A stretch of DNA of 40,866 nucleotides from an uncultured Scytonema sp. (GTDB lineage: Bacteria; Cyanobacteriota; Cyanobacteriia; Cyanobacteriales; Nostocaceae): the NCBI GenBank assembly GCA_937873135.1, contig CALMVQ010000160.1:1-40866 (forward strand), given 5' to 3'. The notes beneath the pieces are model-generated. The model did no database searches. It was not told the origin of the DNA and saw only the letters and a program-made list of their open reading frames with translations. The translations under genes and the position numbers were made by a program. This document shows, in pieces, positions 1-7,583 of the stretch (its first letter is position 1; each line of letters begins with the position of its first letter).

Positions 1-360
1 AAGCTATGGAATCTCTCTGGGCAAGAACTGCATACCTTCAAGGGGCATAGCGATCGTGTCAACAGTGTCGTGTTCAGACCGGATGGCAAGACGGTTGCCT
101 CTGGTAGCAGTGACAACACTGTGAAGCTATGGAATCTCTCTGGACAAGAACTGTTTAGCCTCAAGGGGGATAGACTAGTGTTCAGCCCAGATGGCAAGAT
201 AATTGCCATCACTGATAGTTCTAACACAGTGAAGCTATGGAGTATGGATTTGGATGACTTACTAATACGTGGTTGTGATTGGGCTTATGATTATCTGAAG
301 AATAACCCTAATGTTAAAGATGACCGTCACCTTTGTGATGATATTGCTAAAAGAAAGTAA
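1..360 (+). CDS. WD40 repeat protein, C-terminal part (5' end outside window)
   Basis: The frame is already open at base 1 and reads into a stop at 358-360, so only the last 119 residues are present. Two WD40 blades are visible, each ending in the signature TVKLW or KLWNLSG, with [12 protein letters not shown] and [10 protein letters not shown] as strand motifs. The second blade is shortened (the GH dipeptide region is reduced to [11 protein letters not shown]). A 40-residue tail rich in charged residues follows ([17 protein letters not shown]), which is the usual end of cyanobacterial WD40 proteins that carry an NTPase or effector domain upstream. The family forms beta-propeller platforms for protein-protein contacts. 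The N-terminal effector cannot be seen, so the function is not assignable. Confidence 0.85.
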   Translation, partial: KLWNLSGQELHTFKGHSDRVNSVVFRPDGKTVASGSSDNTVKLWNLSGQELFSLKGDRLVFSPDGKIIAITDSSNTVKLWSMDLDDLLIRGCDWAYDYLKNNPNVKDDRHLCDDIAKRK

Positions 361-533
361 TGTAACATTCTACAAAGGAGCCAATTCGTGGAATAGGCGG
401 CTCAAAGTGTTAATCTCTCGTGGCAAGGAGCAACGTCACGGGTAAGTGAAACAATTAGGACTCTTAAGCACTTAATAGGCGTAGATCATCGGTGAGAGGT
501 TAAGATAAAGCGTAAATACTGATGAAGTTGTTG

Positions 534-644
534 CTAGTACATATCGGCGGAAATAAACCACCCATCTGAAACAGGTAAAAAGCTTACAGAATAAGTGTTC
601 TTTCTTTTTACTTTTTACTTTTTACTTTTGCCTTGTTGTACTAG
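534..644 (+). repeat. MITE-like element A, copy 1 (111 bp)
   Basis: It begins CTAGTACA and ends TGTACTAG, an 8-bp perfect terminal inverted repeat that extends imperfectly to about 15 bp (CTAGTACATATCGGC against CTAGTACAACAAGGC). The interior carries a run of TTTTTAC heptamer repeats. A second copy lies in opposite orientation at 19691-19800 and is about 90% identical by eye. There is no coding capacity. This is seen directly; calling it a non-autonomous mobile element is inference. Confidence 0.75.
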
Positions 645-1016
645 TTATCGCCCGCATCGCAGGCGGGCTTGGATTAAGTAAGTCGTCTCTTGGGCAATCG
701 ATCAGCCACGCTTACGAAATCCCCAGCGATCGCATTGTCTGCAACCTAAGCCATTGCCGCTACTGGATGGTGTTGCTCCCGGCAAAATTATACTCATGCT
801 ACTAAACTCTCGACAACCAGAGCATCTCGACTCATATCTGAAAAATTATCAAAAGAATAAATATCTTGTCTTAACTTATAGATTACAGCTACAGGTGATG
901 AGATGCATCTTGAGCAAGAATATTTTTTCATAAATAAATAATGGTACAGGTAACACTTTCGCCCTTCATGCTCTCTGCTACGCCATACCATCTACTATTT
1001 ACTTCTCGCTCAAGAC

Positions 1017-1133
1017 TATAGCGGTTCTCGTTTAAGTCACATACAGAATTCCCAAGCTCGCTATTCGCGAACACCCCTCTCCCAAACTTGGGAGAGGGCG
1101 CGAGTGTATGAGATATAACTGAGAACCGCTATA
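1017..1133. repeat. TIR-bounded palindromic element B (117 bp)
   Basis: TATAGCGGTTCTC at 1017-1029 is the exact reverse complement of GAGAACCGCTATA at 1121-1133. The inverted repeat continues imperfectly inward for another 14 bases. The centre holds a second hairpin, CCCTCTCCCAA/TTGGGAGAGGG, near 1075-1098. It has no coding capacity. It resembles the folded palindromic repeats scattered in filamentous cyanobacterial genomes. Confidence 0.7.
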
Positions 1134-1201
1134 ATTTAAGATGCGTTTACCCTGGATCTACTTTGCTCAGAAATGATTTAGAACGGCTTGAATCTTAAGT
1201 T

Positions 1202-1879
1202 TTAAGAGTGATTTTCAAGTAGGGATGCGATCTCTTTGGGATGTATATTTTTGTATTCCTTATTCCCAATCTGCAAAATATAATTAGGGGCGCTTTTACA
1301 ACATTTCATACAACGACTGCTGTACTCGATTGTGACTTTATCTTGCAAACCGCAATCGCACAAAGTTTGTTCCAGTTCTGACAACAGACTTTTACCACCT
1401 CGTTTGAGGCATCCGGACTTTTGACATAGGAGAATTTTCGCTTTGGGTGAACTTTTGTGTGAGCTTGTTTCCATTGAACTGGTGTTGCAATCAAACATAC
1501 CATCTAGGCATGCAGGAGGGAATAAGGCTTGAGATTTTCTCTCTTTCCTGCTGCTTTTTATTAAATCTTGGCACGCAACTTCGTTGGCGGAAGGCGTTGT
1601 TTGATTTGGGCAACTATTAATTGGTGTCACTCCATAAGCTTTTAGTTTGATGGTGTTTTTATGCGAATTAAATTTGCCAATACCATAAACACGAATTTGT
1701 TGACCGGGAACCAGTGATAAACTGAGAGAACCGCGCAGTTCCTTAGGAACTTTAATTTCCAACTCTTTAGATTCTGACGAGAAACGCAAGTATTTGAATT
1801 TTTCTGGAGTGTTACCGACAAACCCAAGAAACTGTCCTTCTAACTTAAATTCTGCTAAGTCTAAGTAATTACTGCTCAT
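1202..1879 (-). CDS. Thioredoxin-like [2Fe-2S] ferredoxin domain protein with N-terminal OB-like domain
   Basis: 225 residues. The C-terminal part (about 145-225) is a thioredoxin-like [2Fe-2S] ferredoxin: CQKSGC supplies the first cysteine pair and RCMKCC the C-x3-C second pair, followed by SAPNYIL. The first 90 residues (FKLEGQFLGFVG, ELEIKVPKEL, PGQQIRVYGIGKF) look like a small beta-barrel of OB type. A hydrophilic linker with three extra cysteines joins the two. It lies about 300 bp downstream of nifT on the same strand, which suggests an electron-transfer or Fe-S supply role in nitrogen fixation. That role is inference. The start ATG at 1879 is the only one that includes the whole N-terminal domain. 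Confidence 0.8.
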   Translation of the reverse strand: MSSNYLDLAEFKLEGQFLGFVGNTPEKFKYLRFSSESKELEIKVPKELRGSLSLSLVPGQQIRVYGIGKFNSHKNTIKLKAYGVTPINSCPNQTTPSANEVACQDLIKSSRKERKSQALFPPACLDGMFDCNTSSMETSSHKSSPKAKILLCQKSGCLKRGGKSLLSELEQTLCDCGLQDKVTIEYSSRCMKCCKSAPNYILQIGNKEYKNIHPKEIASLLENHS

Positions 1880-2178
1880 GTTTTAACGATTTTAGATTAT
1901 AAAAAGTGAGAGAAAGTAGTTGTATAGACGTAATAGGGCGCGTCTATACAGGAAAAACTTATAAGTAGTTTGGTAGAAAAATTTACCTTTATGTAAATAA
2001 AGATTAACGCACCTGTTTTGCCTACCAAAAAAACAACAGCTATAACCCGAAGTCTTGTTTATTTCGACGACCTACTTATAGCATTCCTATTTGAATTGGG
2101 AAAAACTCGTTATCGCTGTCAATAGTCAATAAACGATATTTTAGGCATCATTTAGGATTGCTATAACTTAGAACTCAT
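1880..2178. other. Spacer between nifT and the [2Fe-2S] gene with a 10-bp-arm hairpin
   Basis: No gene. TGTATAGACG (1921-1930) and CGTCTATACA (1941-1950) are exact reverse complements around a 10-base loop. The loop lies just upstream of the [2Fe-2S] gene start and downstream of nifT, so it could be a terminator-like or repeat-derived hairpin. No T-run follows on the minus strand. Confidence 0.5.
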
Positions 2179-2382
2179 TTAAGAGACTCGTCTAGCCTCG
2201 AAAGTTTGAGGTAACTTTAGTGGATCTGGTAAATCTGTAAATAGTAATTCCCAGCCATTTGCTAAAGTAAAAAGCTTTCCCTCGGCTCCTTCAGTTTGTT
2301 TAACAACTTCTTCTTCGAGGTCTTTCTTCGCAACGTAGGCAATCAAAGTTCCAGCTGCATTCTGACGTAGCATTACTTTCAT
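2179..2382 (-). CDS. nifT: Nitrogen fixation protein NifT/FixU
   Basis: 67 residues, the normal NifT length. The N-terminal MKVMLRQN, the central YVAKKDLEEEVV and LFTLANGWEL match the NifT/FixU family. NifT is a small conserved accessory protein of nif operons whose biochemical role is not settled. Its ATG overlaps the nifZ stop by 4 bases (ATGA), so it is translationally coupled and is the last of the nifV-nifZ-nifT group. Confidence 0.93.
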   Translation of the reverse strand: MKVMLRQNAAGTLIAYVAKKDLEEEVVKQTEGAEGKLFTLANGWELLFTDLPDPLKLPQTFEARRVS

Positions 2383-2645
2383 GGTGCTTCCTCAACAAGT
2401 TCTAATTCTTTTTTAAGACAGCCAACAACAAATCCTGTTTGTAGGAAATGCACCGCGTATATGTAGGATCTTTGTAAATAAGAGCCGATACTGACGACAT
2501 AGCCAACATCTCCCTTTTTAGCCAGAACGACTCCGACTTCTTGACCGGGAAAAGTCCCATCATTTTTGATTAACTTGCGAAGACGAACTTTATCACCAAT
2601 TCCAAACTCAGGCGCTTCCTCTAGTTCTACTTCATCTGATTGCAT
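2379..2645 (-). CDS. nifZ: Nitrogenase maturation accessory protein NifZ
   Basis: 88 residues. The NifZ domain is recognisable from FGIGDKVRLRKLIKNDGTFPG, GDVGYVVSIGSYL, and the C-terminal YAVHFLQTGFVVGCLKKELEL. NifZ assists maturation of the second P-cluster of the MoFe protein in model diazotrophs. The start codon overlaps the end of nifV by 14 bases and the stop overlaps the nifT start by 4 bases, so the three genes form one tightly coupled transcript. Confidence 0.95.
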   Translation of the reverse strand: MQSDEVELEEAPEFGIGDKVRLRKLIKNDGTFPGQEVGVVLAKKGDVGYVVSIGSYLQRSYIYAVHFLQTGFVVGCLKKELELVEEAP

Positions 2646-3765
2646 GAGAGTATTTGTGTTTTTGTACTAAATTCAACAGTTCTTGCGTAGTTAAACTACG
2701 TTTTTTCTGTACAGACTCATGTCTAACTGCATCCAAAACAGATTGGGTTTCCTCTGAGTTCAGGACGATTCCGTGTTGCTCTAGCAAGTTAGACACCAGA
2801 TGCCGACCAGAATGCTTGCCTAAGACTAAACTGCGCTCCCACCCTACCTCTTCGGGAGCAAATGGTTCATAGGTACTGGGGTTTTGCAATACACCGTGTG
2901 CGTGAATACCAGATTCATGTGCAAAGGTATTTGCACCAACAATCGCCTTCCAAGGAGGAACATCGCAGCAGGATGCAGATGCTACAAGTCGGGATAGTTC
3001 TAACAAGCGAGGAGTTTCAAGACCTAAATCGATATTATGGATGCGTTTGAGAGCCATGACAACTTCTTCTAAAGCCGCATTTCCTGCTCTTTCACCCAAC
3101 CCATTGACTGTGGTATTGACTGAAGATGCTCCAGCTTTGATACCAGAAAGAGCATTGGCAGTTGCCAGCCCAAAATCATTGTGTGTGTGAATTTCCACCG
3201 GAATTGACAAAGCCGTCACCAGTCGCTTGACTTTTGTATAGGTGGAGAAAGGATCGAGAATGCCTACCGTGTCGCAGAAGCGGAACCGAGATGCACCCCA
3301 TTCTTGAGCAGAAAGCGCTACTTCTAATAGAAAGTTCTCATCGGCTCTGGAGGAATCTTCTCCCCCAACTGCAACCCAAAGCCCGTTATCAACAGCGAAG
3401 TGAATACTGTCTCTCAGTTTTTGCAGTGTCACCCGCCACTGTCCGTGAAATTTAGCTGTGATTTGGATTCCGGAAATGGGAATGGCAATATGCACTCGAT
3501 TCAAACCACAAGCTATAGAAGCTTGAATATCTGAGATCACAGCGCGGTTCCAACCTAGAAGTTTAGCTTGTAAATTCAAGTTGGAAATTGCAGTGATTGC
3601 AAATGTTTCTTCTTCACCCATTGCCGGAATTCCGACTTCTATTTCAGGAACGCCAATAGAGTCAAGAAACTTGGCGATCGCGACTTTCTCTTCAAAGTTG
3701 AAGGCAACACCAGCTGCTTGTTCGCCATCGCGTAAAGTAGTGTCATTAATGATGACTTGATTCAT
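2632..3765 (-). CDS. nifV: Homocitrate synthase NifV
   Basis: 377 residues. It condenses acetyl-CoA and 2-oxoglutarate to (R)-homocitrate, the organic ligand of the FeMo-cofactor. The DRE-TIM metallolyase signature is intact: DTTLRDGEQ near the N-terminus, the metal-binding HTHND motif (VEIHTHNDFGLATAN) and GLGERAGNAALEEVV. HESGIHAHGVL follows. The presence of nifZ and nifT immediately downstream, with overlaps, favours NifV over the related 2-isopropylmalate synthase LeuA, as does the short length without a LeuA regulatory domain. ATG at 3765 fits the family start (MNQVIINDTTLRDG). Confidence 0.95.
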   Translation of the reverse strand: MNQVIINDTTLRDGEQAAGVAFNFEEKVAIAKFLDSIGVPEIEVGIPAMGEEETFAITAISNLNLQAKLLGWNRAVISDIQASIACGLNRVHIAIPISGIQITAKFHGQWRVTLQKLRDSIHFAVDNGLWVAVGGEDSSRADENFLLEVALSAQEWGASRFRFCDTVGILDPFSTYTKVKRLVTALSIPVEIHTHNDFGLATANALSGIKAGASSVNTTVNGLGERAGNAALEEVVMALKRIHNIDLGLETPRLLELSRLVASASCCDVPPWKAIVGANTFAHESGIHAHGVLQNPSTYEPFAPEEVGWERSLVLGKHSGRHLVSNLLEQHGIVLNSEETQSVLDAVRHESVQKKRSLTTQELLNLVQKHKYSHAIR

Positions 3766-4184
3766 ATCAAAAGTACCTATAGAGGATTATGACCAATAAA
3801 GAACGTAGAACTCAGTTGTCAGAACTCAGAATTAATGATTGTTGTAAAGTAAGTACAAAAAGTGTGAGATTTCTGGACAACTGAGTGCGGAGTCAAACGA
3901 GCACAGCGGAACTCAAAAATGAAGTCATAGATGGTAAACAAGGTAGTACCTTGCCAATTGCATTTTGAGTTCTGAGTTCTGCATTCTGAGTTCTTCTTCC
4001 TTCATTAATTCAAAACTCCTAACTTCTAACTTTTTCCGATTATGAATAATTAATCCGTATGTCCCTATACCAGACATTCATTAAAAGACTAATTAAGGAA
4101 AATATAAAAAAACTGTTATTATTTAACATAAATTATCCATGCTTTTGAGAAATACAGGTTACGCAATAACATATTTACTCGGGA
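3766..4184. repeat. nifV upstream region with inverted AACTCAG-type short repeats
   Basis: No gene. Repeats of the AGAACTCAGAA type occur around 3809-3833 and in opposite orientation at about 3966-3992 (GAGTTCTGAGTTCTG), so the two could pair across about 130 bp. A related stretch occurs at about 26563-26578. Any nifV promoter must lie here, but I could not identify a convincing GTA-N8-TAC NtcA site. Confidence 0.5.
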
Positions 4185-4382
4185 TCAAATTTGGTCTTCT
4201 AGCCAATCAAGAATCTTTTCAAGCTGTTCTAAAGAAACTAACCCGTACTGCCAGAGCAGCATCGGCAATGGGTCGTTGTCTAACTCTCGTTTTCGTAATG
4301 CTACAGAGATATCTTGAGTTGAAAGTGCAAGTTCGTTTTGAAGAAAATTTAGGAAATTTATATCACTTGAACTAAATGTCAT
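4185..4382 (-). CDS. DUF2949 family small protein
   Basis: 65 residues. The sequence FLQNELALSTQDISVALR, PLPMLLWQYGLVSLEQLEKI and a final DWLE match the cyanobacterial DUF2949 family. No function is known for the family. It lies between the Asr1405-type gene and nifV on the same strand, the order I recall around nifV1 in Nostoc/Anabaena PCC 7120, so it belongs to a conserved nif-linked neighbourhood. A frame on the opposite strand is a shadow. Confidence 0.8.
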   Translation of the reverse strand: MTFSSSDINFLNFLQNELALSTQDISVALRKRELDNDPLPMLLWQYGLVSLEQLEKILDWLEDQI

Positions 4383-4486
4383 GGGAAAACTGTTAAAAAG
4401 CTATTAATTTTCAATAATAACGAATAAAGCAAAATATCGAGAATAAATAATTGGATATTTTGTTTGCACTCATGTAAAATTAAAAA

Positions 4487-4732
4487 TTAAAATAGCCAAC
4501 ATCGCTCTAGCCAATCAACTAATTCGTCCCGACTTGCCATAAATTGCAGCACAGTACTGCGGACGAGAATCGCTGTAAGACAATTATTGACTCGTACCCG
4601 CAAAGAACCATCGGCAAGACACCAACTCTTAATCATCAACTCTTGGAGACGGTGATAGATTCGCCAGCGATCGCTCAAAGGAACTTGCAAACAATAATCG
4701 CCTAAAGCTTCAAAACTAAAGGGTGGTAACAT
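4487..4732 (-). CDS. Asr1405/Asl0597 family protein
   Basis: 81 residues. PPFSFEALGDYCLQVPLSDR, WRIYHRLQEL, and the C-terminal SRDELVDWLERCW match the small cyanobacterial family named after Anabaena Asr1405/Asl0597. No biochemical function is known. The neighbourhood (this gene, DUF2949, nifV, nifZ, nifT) supports the assignment and suggests a link to diazotrophic growth. Start ATG at 4732 gives the expected N-terminus. Confidence 0.8.
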   Translation of the reverse strand: MLPPFSFEALGDYCLQVPLSDRWRIYHRLQELMIKSWCLADGSLRVRVNNCLTAILVRSTVLQFMASRDELVDWLERCWLF

Positions 4733-5267
4733 ATTTCTTGATAGTTATAGAAGATTGGAAACAGAAGTACTCTTACCTCATCACTTTTTTTAATCGATGG
4801 TTTTTGGCATCAGTACTGTGACGTTGATTGAACTTGGGGTTATCTTTCTGCTTATATCAGACGCCTTCAAACACAGCAGTGTATCTGATGCTGATTGGAT
4901 TTATTGGATTGATTAAGTTATACTCATAAGCCTCAAACCCCTACCCTAAGAGAAATTTAAATTTCTCTTAGGGTAGGGGTGCTAGTGTTTTTGTGATGGG
5001 GTACTAGTATTTTTGAGGCAAAAGAGTAGGTATTTCTGTACTCGCTATAAACGCCTTTACCTGCAAGGCATTGAAGCAAGTTAATCAAGTAATTTTCACA
5101 AAAATTAACGTGTACTCATCCGCACTAAGAAGTGGGGTCAAAGACCTTAAAAATTAACTTTCTGTATATGCAGCTACTTTCCCTTATTGTATTCCTTGGA
5201 GTGTGAAAAAACAAGTCCTCACAATTTTGAAAATTGCTGTGATATGTGGGGCTTATTTTGCATTTAG
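4733..5267. other. 535-bp gene-free region with a large palindrome
   Basis: No coding sequence is supported. The main feature is a 44-bp perfect palindrome at 4937-4980 within a 90-bp element bounded by GCCTCAAA and TTTGAGGC. The remainder is AT-rich and would contain the promoter of the Asr1405-type gene on the minus strand. Confidence 0.6.
4930..5019. repeat. Palindromic element with 44-bp perfect inverted repeat core
   Basis: ACCCCTACCCTAAGAG... at 4937-4958 is followed without spacer by its exact reverse complement at 4959-4980 (22-bp arms, centre AAATTTAAATTT). Outside it, GCCTCAAA (4930-4937) and TTTGAGGC (5012-5019) form a second inverted pair. It has no coding capacity. It could form a strong hairpin or cruciform. 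Confidence 0.75.
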
Positions 5268-5543
5268 CTAAAAATTCCCCTGTCGGAGAAACTGCTCAAA
5301 TGCCTGAACAGCGTCATACTGATCGGGCATAGCGAGATATTGCAGTAACAGATTTGGATCTAAATCTGGGAAGAAGCTGCTACGGTTAACTTCCTCATAT
5401 TCACTAGAGGAATTTAAATGGAATATTCTAATGGTTTCAGATTTCCAAAACCAAACTTCGGGAACTTGCTTAGGTTTGTATAATTCCTTTCTGTTAATAG
5501 TGCCACTGGTAACAATAATTTCAATGACAATATCAGGCTCCAT
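5268..5543 (-). pseudogene. Uma2 family endonuclease, C-terminal remnant
   Basis: 91 residues from the first in-frame [23 protein letters not shown] corresponds to the PD-(D/E)xK core of Uma2/DUF820 proteins (normally P-D-hydrophobic-hydrophobic-E...S) and KQVPEVWFWKSETIRIF follows. Full-length members have about 190 residues, so the N-terminal half is missing. On the other side of the start the sequence switches to a WD40 blade in another frame (5538-5640). It is best read as a truncated gene; expression is doubtful. Confidence 0.65.
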
Positions 5544-5650
5544 GATTGAGGATTAGGAGTTCCTTGCCGTCAAAACTCCAAAGTTTGACGGTCGAGTCAT
5601 CACTGGCTGTAGCAATCAGCTGACCATCAGGGCTAAAACTCACCCTCGTA
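5538..5650 (-). pseudogene. WD40 repeat fragment wedged between DUF1822 and Uma2 remnants
   Basis: Read on the minus strand, the bases just after the DUF1822 gene encode [20 protein letters not shown] and then [15 protein letters not shown] before a stop inside the Uma2 ATG region (TGA at about 5536-5538). This is one complete WD40 blade without a start codon. It overlaps the last bases of the DUF1822 gene in a different frame. It is probably the 3' end of a former WD40 gene left behind by a deletion. Confidence 0.65.
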
Positions 5651-6497
5651 ACCCTATGACTGTGCCCAAAAAATCTTCTGTCAGACTTAAATCATTGAGA
5701 GTTACTTGGAGGCTAAATCTAGTTCCTGGTTTGGATCTCCATCGTTTGAGTTGAATATAGTCATCTTGAGGTCTTGAATGGACTTCTTGAATTGTTTCCC
5801 CTGATGAAGAGAGTAAAGTTAGTTTGAGATTGGATGGCAGATTAGTTTCTTCTATGGTTGGACGCAATTGTACGCGAATACCTATTTTATCAGTTTCCGG
5901 TTTGAGACCGACTAACAGTGCCAAAGACTGATGCTTAATTTTCACTCCCAAATCTATCAGTTTGATTCTTTTCATACTACTATCGTCCAAATCTTCCCTG
6001 AGAGGGGATAAATTACAAGTTTTTATCCCAAAAAGTGCCTCAAAAGACTGCCAATCAGGCTCAAAGATATTCTGAAGCCAGTGACTCAAGTTCACTACTG
6101 TTTTTTTCACAGAGTTAGACAGGCGTTTAAGTTGATGTATTTGACTTAGGTATTCTGAAAACTCTGCGAGCGCTCGCAATTTACTGAGAGATAAAATACC
6201 TTCATTTTCTACTACTGTTGGGGCAAATCCTATAATTTTTGCCTGTTTTAATGATTCATTTAGATGTACGACTAAATAGCCAATTCTGTCCGACCAAACT
6301 TCCGGCGGGACTTGACAAACCTCTGTATTTGATAGCACCGGACGACACTCTAGTTTACCGTAATTTTTCACTTCTAAATCTGCTACATCTGTAAAAGTCT
6401 GCATTACTATATCGTGACTATCGCTCTGATTAAAATCTGTCTCTAGTTCGATACAGTGCAGATAAAAATCTACGCCTTTGCGTGAGGCAAAATTCAT
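5640..6497 (-). CDS. DUF1822 family protein, apparently N-terminally shortened
   Basis: 285 residues from ATG 6497 (a TTG at 6518 would add seven). The stretches [57 protein letters not shown] and VRLRP-type motifs are typical of the cyanobacterial DUF1822 family, which often sits beside sigma-factor and CHAT or WD40 genes. Function is unknown. From memory, members carry a further segment before the [12 protein letters not shown] region, which is missing here. An in-frame TAG lies just upstream, inside the 35-bp repeat at 6523-6557. No good ribosome binding site precedes either start, so it may be a decaying gene. Confidence 0.7.
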   Translation of the reverse strand: MNFASRKGVDFYLHCIELETDFNQSDSHDIVMQTFTDVADLEVKNYGKLECRPVLSNTEVCQVPPEVWSDRIGYLVVHLNESLKQAKIIGFAPTVVENEGILSLSKLRALAEFSEYLSQIHQLKRLSNSVKKTVVNLSHWLQNIFEPDWQSFEALFGIKTCNLSPLREDLDDSSMKRIKLIDLGVKIKHQSLALLVGLKPETDKIGIRVQLRPTIEETNLPSNLKLTLLSSSGETIQEVHSRPQDDYIQLKRWRSKPGTRFSLQVTLNDLSLTEDFLGTVIGLRG

Positions 6498-6522
6498 CCC
6501 CTTAATCAGCAACGCCAAACAG

Positions 6523-6557
6523 CCCTACCGATTGGGTCAAATCGGATTAGTTGGAAA
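6523..6557 (+). repeat. 35-bp CRISPR-repeat-like sequence, copy 1
   Basis: The 35-bp unit starts CCCTACCGATTGGGTC and ends ATTAGTTGGAAA. Six-base arms CCGATT and AATCGG give an internal hairpin. Copy 2 at 7584-7618 differs at one position (G/A). Length, internal dyad and the 3' end GTTGGAAA resemble cyanobacterial CRISPR repeats, but only two copies 1,061 bp apart exist here. It abuts the shortened DUF1822 gene. Confidence 0.7.
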
Positions 6558-6836
6558 GCTTAATAATTATCACCACCAACTTTAACAGAACCAGCCGAAT
6601 TCAGTAAACATCAATGGTGGGATTTTAAGTTAGGATGGAAATCCACCTTAAATAACTTAAGATTAATTATTCAACTACATATATTCTGGAATTTGATTAA
6701 ACCTTGGTTAGTGATTTTTTTTAATCCTAAATTACAGTTAGGATTTCCGAAAATCATGGATATAATGAACCAGTTTCAAGGTTATATACCCGTAGATTCT
6801 GGGTAAATTATACAGCGGGTTAAGGAGAAAAAGACA
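6558..6836 (+). other. Spacer with a start-less open frame (6567-6806)
   Basis: An 79-codon frame runs on the plus strand from a double TAA at 6561-6566 to TAA at 6804-6806, with no ATG before residue 60. It reads FSKHQWWDFKLGWKS, then a hydrophobic part (LIIQLHIFWNLIKPWLVIFF). I do not recognise it. It may be chance in AT-rich DNA or the tail of a lost gene. The vapB promoter should lie in the last 100 bases; AAGGAGA at 6822-6828 is its ribosome binding site. Confidence 0.3.
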
Positions 6837-7091
6837 ATGCAAAGTAGAAAATTGCGCTCACAGGTGGGGAAAGATGGAATCTTACATCTTGATATCCCTG
6901 TAGGTGTGACAGACTCGGAAATAGAAGTTATGGTGATTTATCAGCTACTAGAACCATCCGCTCCGGCAAAAACACCATCCGAGTTAGGTTGGCCCCCTCA
7001 TTTTTTTGAGCAGACAGCAGGTTCTTTACAGGATGATCCAATAGTGAGATATCCCCAAGGTGAATATGAACAACGTGAGCCATTAGAGTGA
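6837..7091 (+). CDS. VapB-type antitoxin
   Basis: 84 residues. The N-terminal part (MQSRKLRSQVGKDGILHLDI) looks like a small beta-rich DNA-binding segment, and the C-terminal part ELGWPPHFFEQTAGSLQDDP plus REPLE is the characteristic tail of cyanobacterial antitoxins paired with PIN toxins. That tail normally wraps the toxin active site. A ribosome binding site AAGGAG lies about 9 bases upstream of the ATG. The stop overlaps the toxin start by 4 bases. The complex would be expected to autoregulate its own promoter. Confidence 0.85.
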   Translation: MQSRKLRSQVGKDGILHLDIPVGVTDSEIEVMVIYQLLEPSAPAKTPSELGWPPHFFEQTAGSLQDDPIVRYPQGEYEQREPLE

Positions 7092-7495
7092 TTTATCTGT
7101 TAGACACGAATGCTTGCATTGTTTATCTGAATCGTCCTATATCTGGTGTCCGACGACAATTACAATCGTTATCACCACTTGATGTGGCTGTATGCTCAGT
7201 TGTGAAAGCAGAACTATTTTATGGAGCGATGAGAAGTCAAAATCCTGCACGCACTCAGGCTTTGCAAGAAGCTTTTCTGAATAATTTTATTTCTTTGCCT
7301 TTTGATGATGCAGCCGCAACAATCTTTAGTAGAATTCGTGCAGAACTGACTAGTTTGGGAACTCCCATCGGTCCATATGATATGCAGATTGCTGCTATTG
7401 CCTTAGTACATCAGTTAACATTGGTAACACATAATACTCGAGAGTTTATCCGAGTGAAGCGGTTACAGATTGAGGACTGGGAAGAATCCGGATAA
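7088..7495 (+). CDS. vapC: PIN-domain ribonuclease toxin (VapC family)
   Basis: 135 residues, normal for VapC. The acidic PIN residues are present: D6 in LLDTNACI, E42 in VVKAELFYG, D98 in GPYDMQIAAIAL, and the THNTREF region at 114-120. PIN toxins are Mg-dependent RNases that cut tRNA or rRNA when not bound by antitoxin. It starts with GTG inside the antitoxin stop (GTGA overlap), giving translational coupling. The pair is enclosed by two 35-bp repeats, 6523-6557 and 7584-7618. Confidence 0.92.
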   Translation: MIYLLDTNACIVYLNRPISGVRRQLQSLSPLDVAVCSVVKAELFYGAMRSQNPARTQALQEAFLNNFISLPFDDAAATIFSRIRAELTSLGTPIGPYDMQIAAIALVHQLTLVTHNTREFIRVKRLQIEDWEESG

Positions 7496-7583
7496 AGTAT
7501 CAGGCAATGGATATGTTACGGATTGAGGTAAAAAGCATTGCACTCTGGTTGGAGGCCACATTTATATCTTTGAAACCCCAGAA

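Larger units (their letters stand above)
361..1201. other. Gene-free region of 841 bp holding two repeat elements
   Basis: No convincing coding sequence. A 65-codon minus-strand frame at 794-991 has no recognisable domain or ribosome binding site. The region contains a TIR-bounded element at 534-644, a GC-rich hairpin at 650-668 (GCCCGC/GCGGGC) directly beside it, and a second TIR-bounded element at 1017-1133. Confidence 0.7.

Noticed and set aside
794-991. 65-codon minus-strand frame
   Set aside because: No ribosome binding site or family match, and it lies in repeat-rich gene-free DNA.
3766-4184. NtcA binding site upstream of nifV
   Set aside because: GTA and TAC pairs occur with spacings of 7 or 10, not the required 8, and without a placed -10 box.
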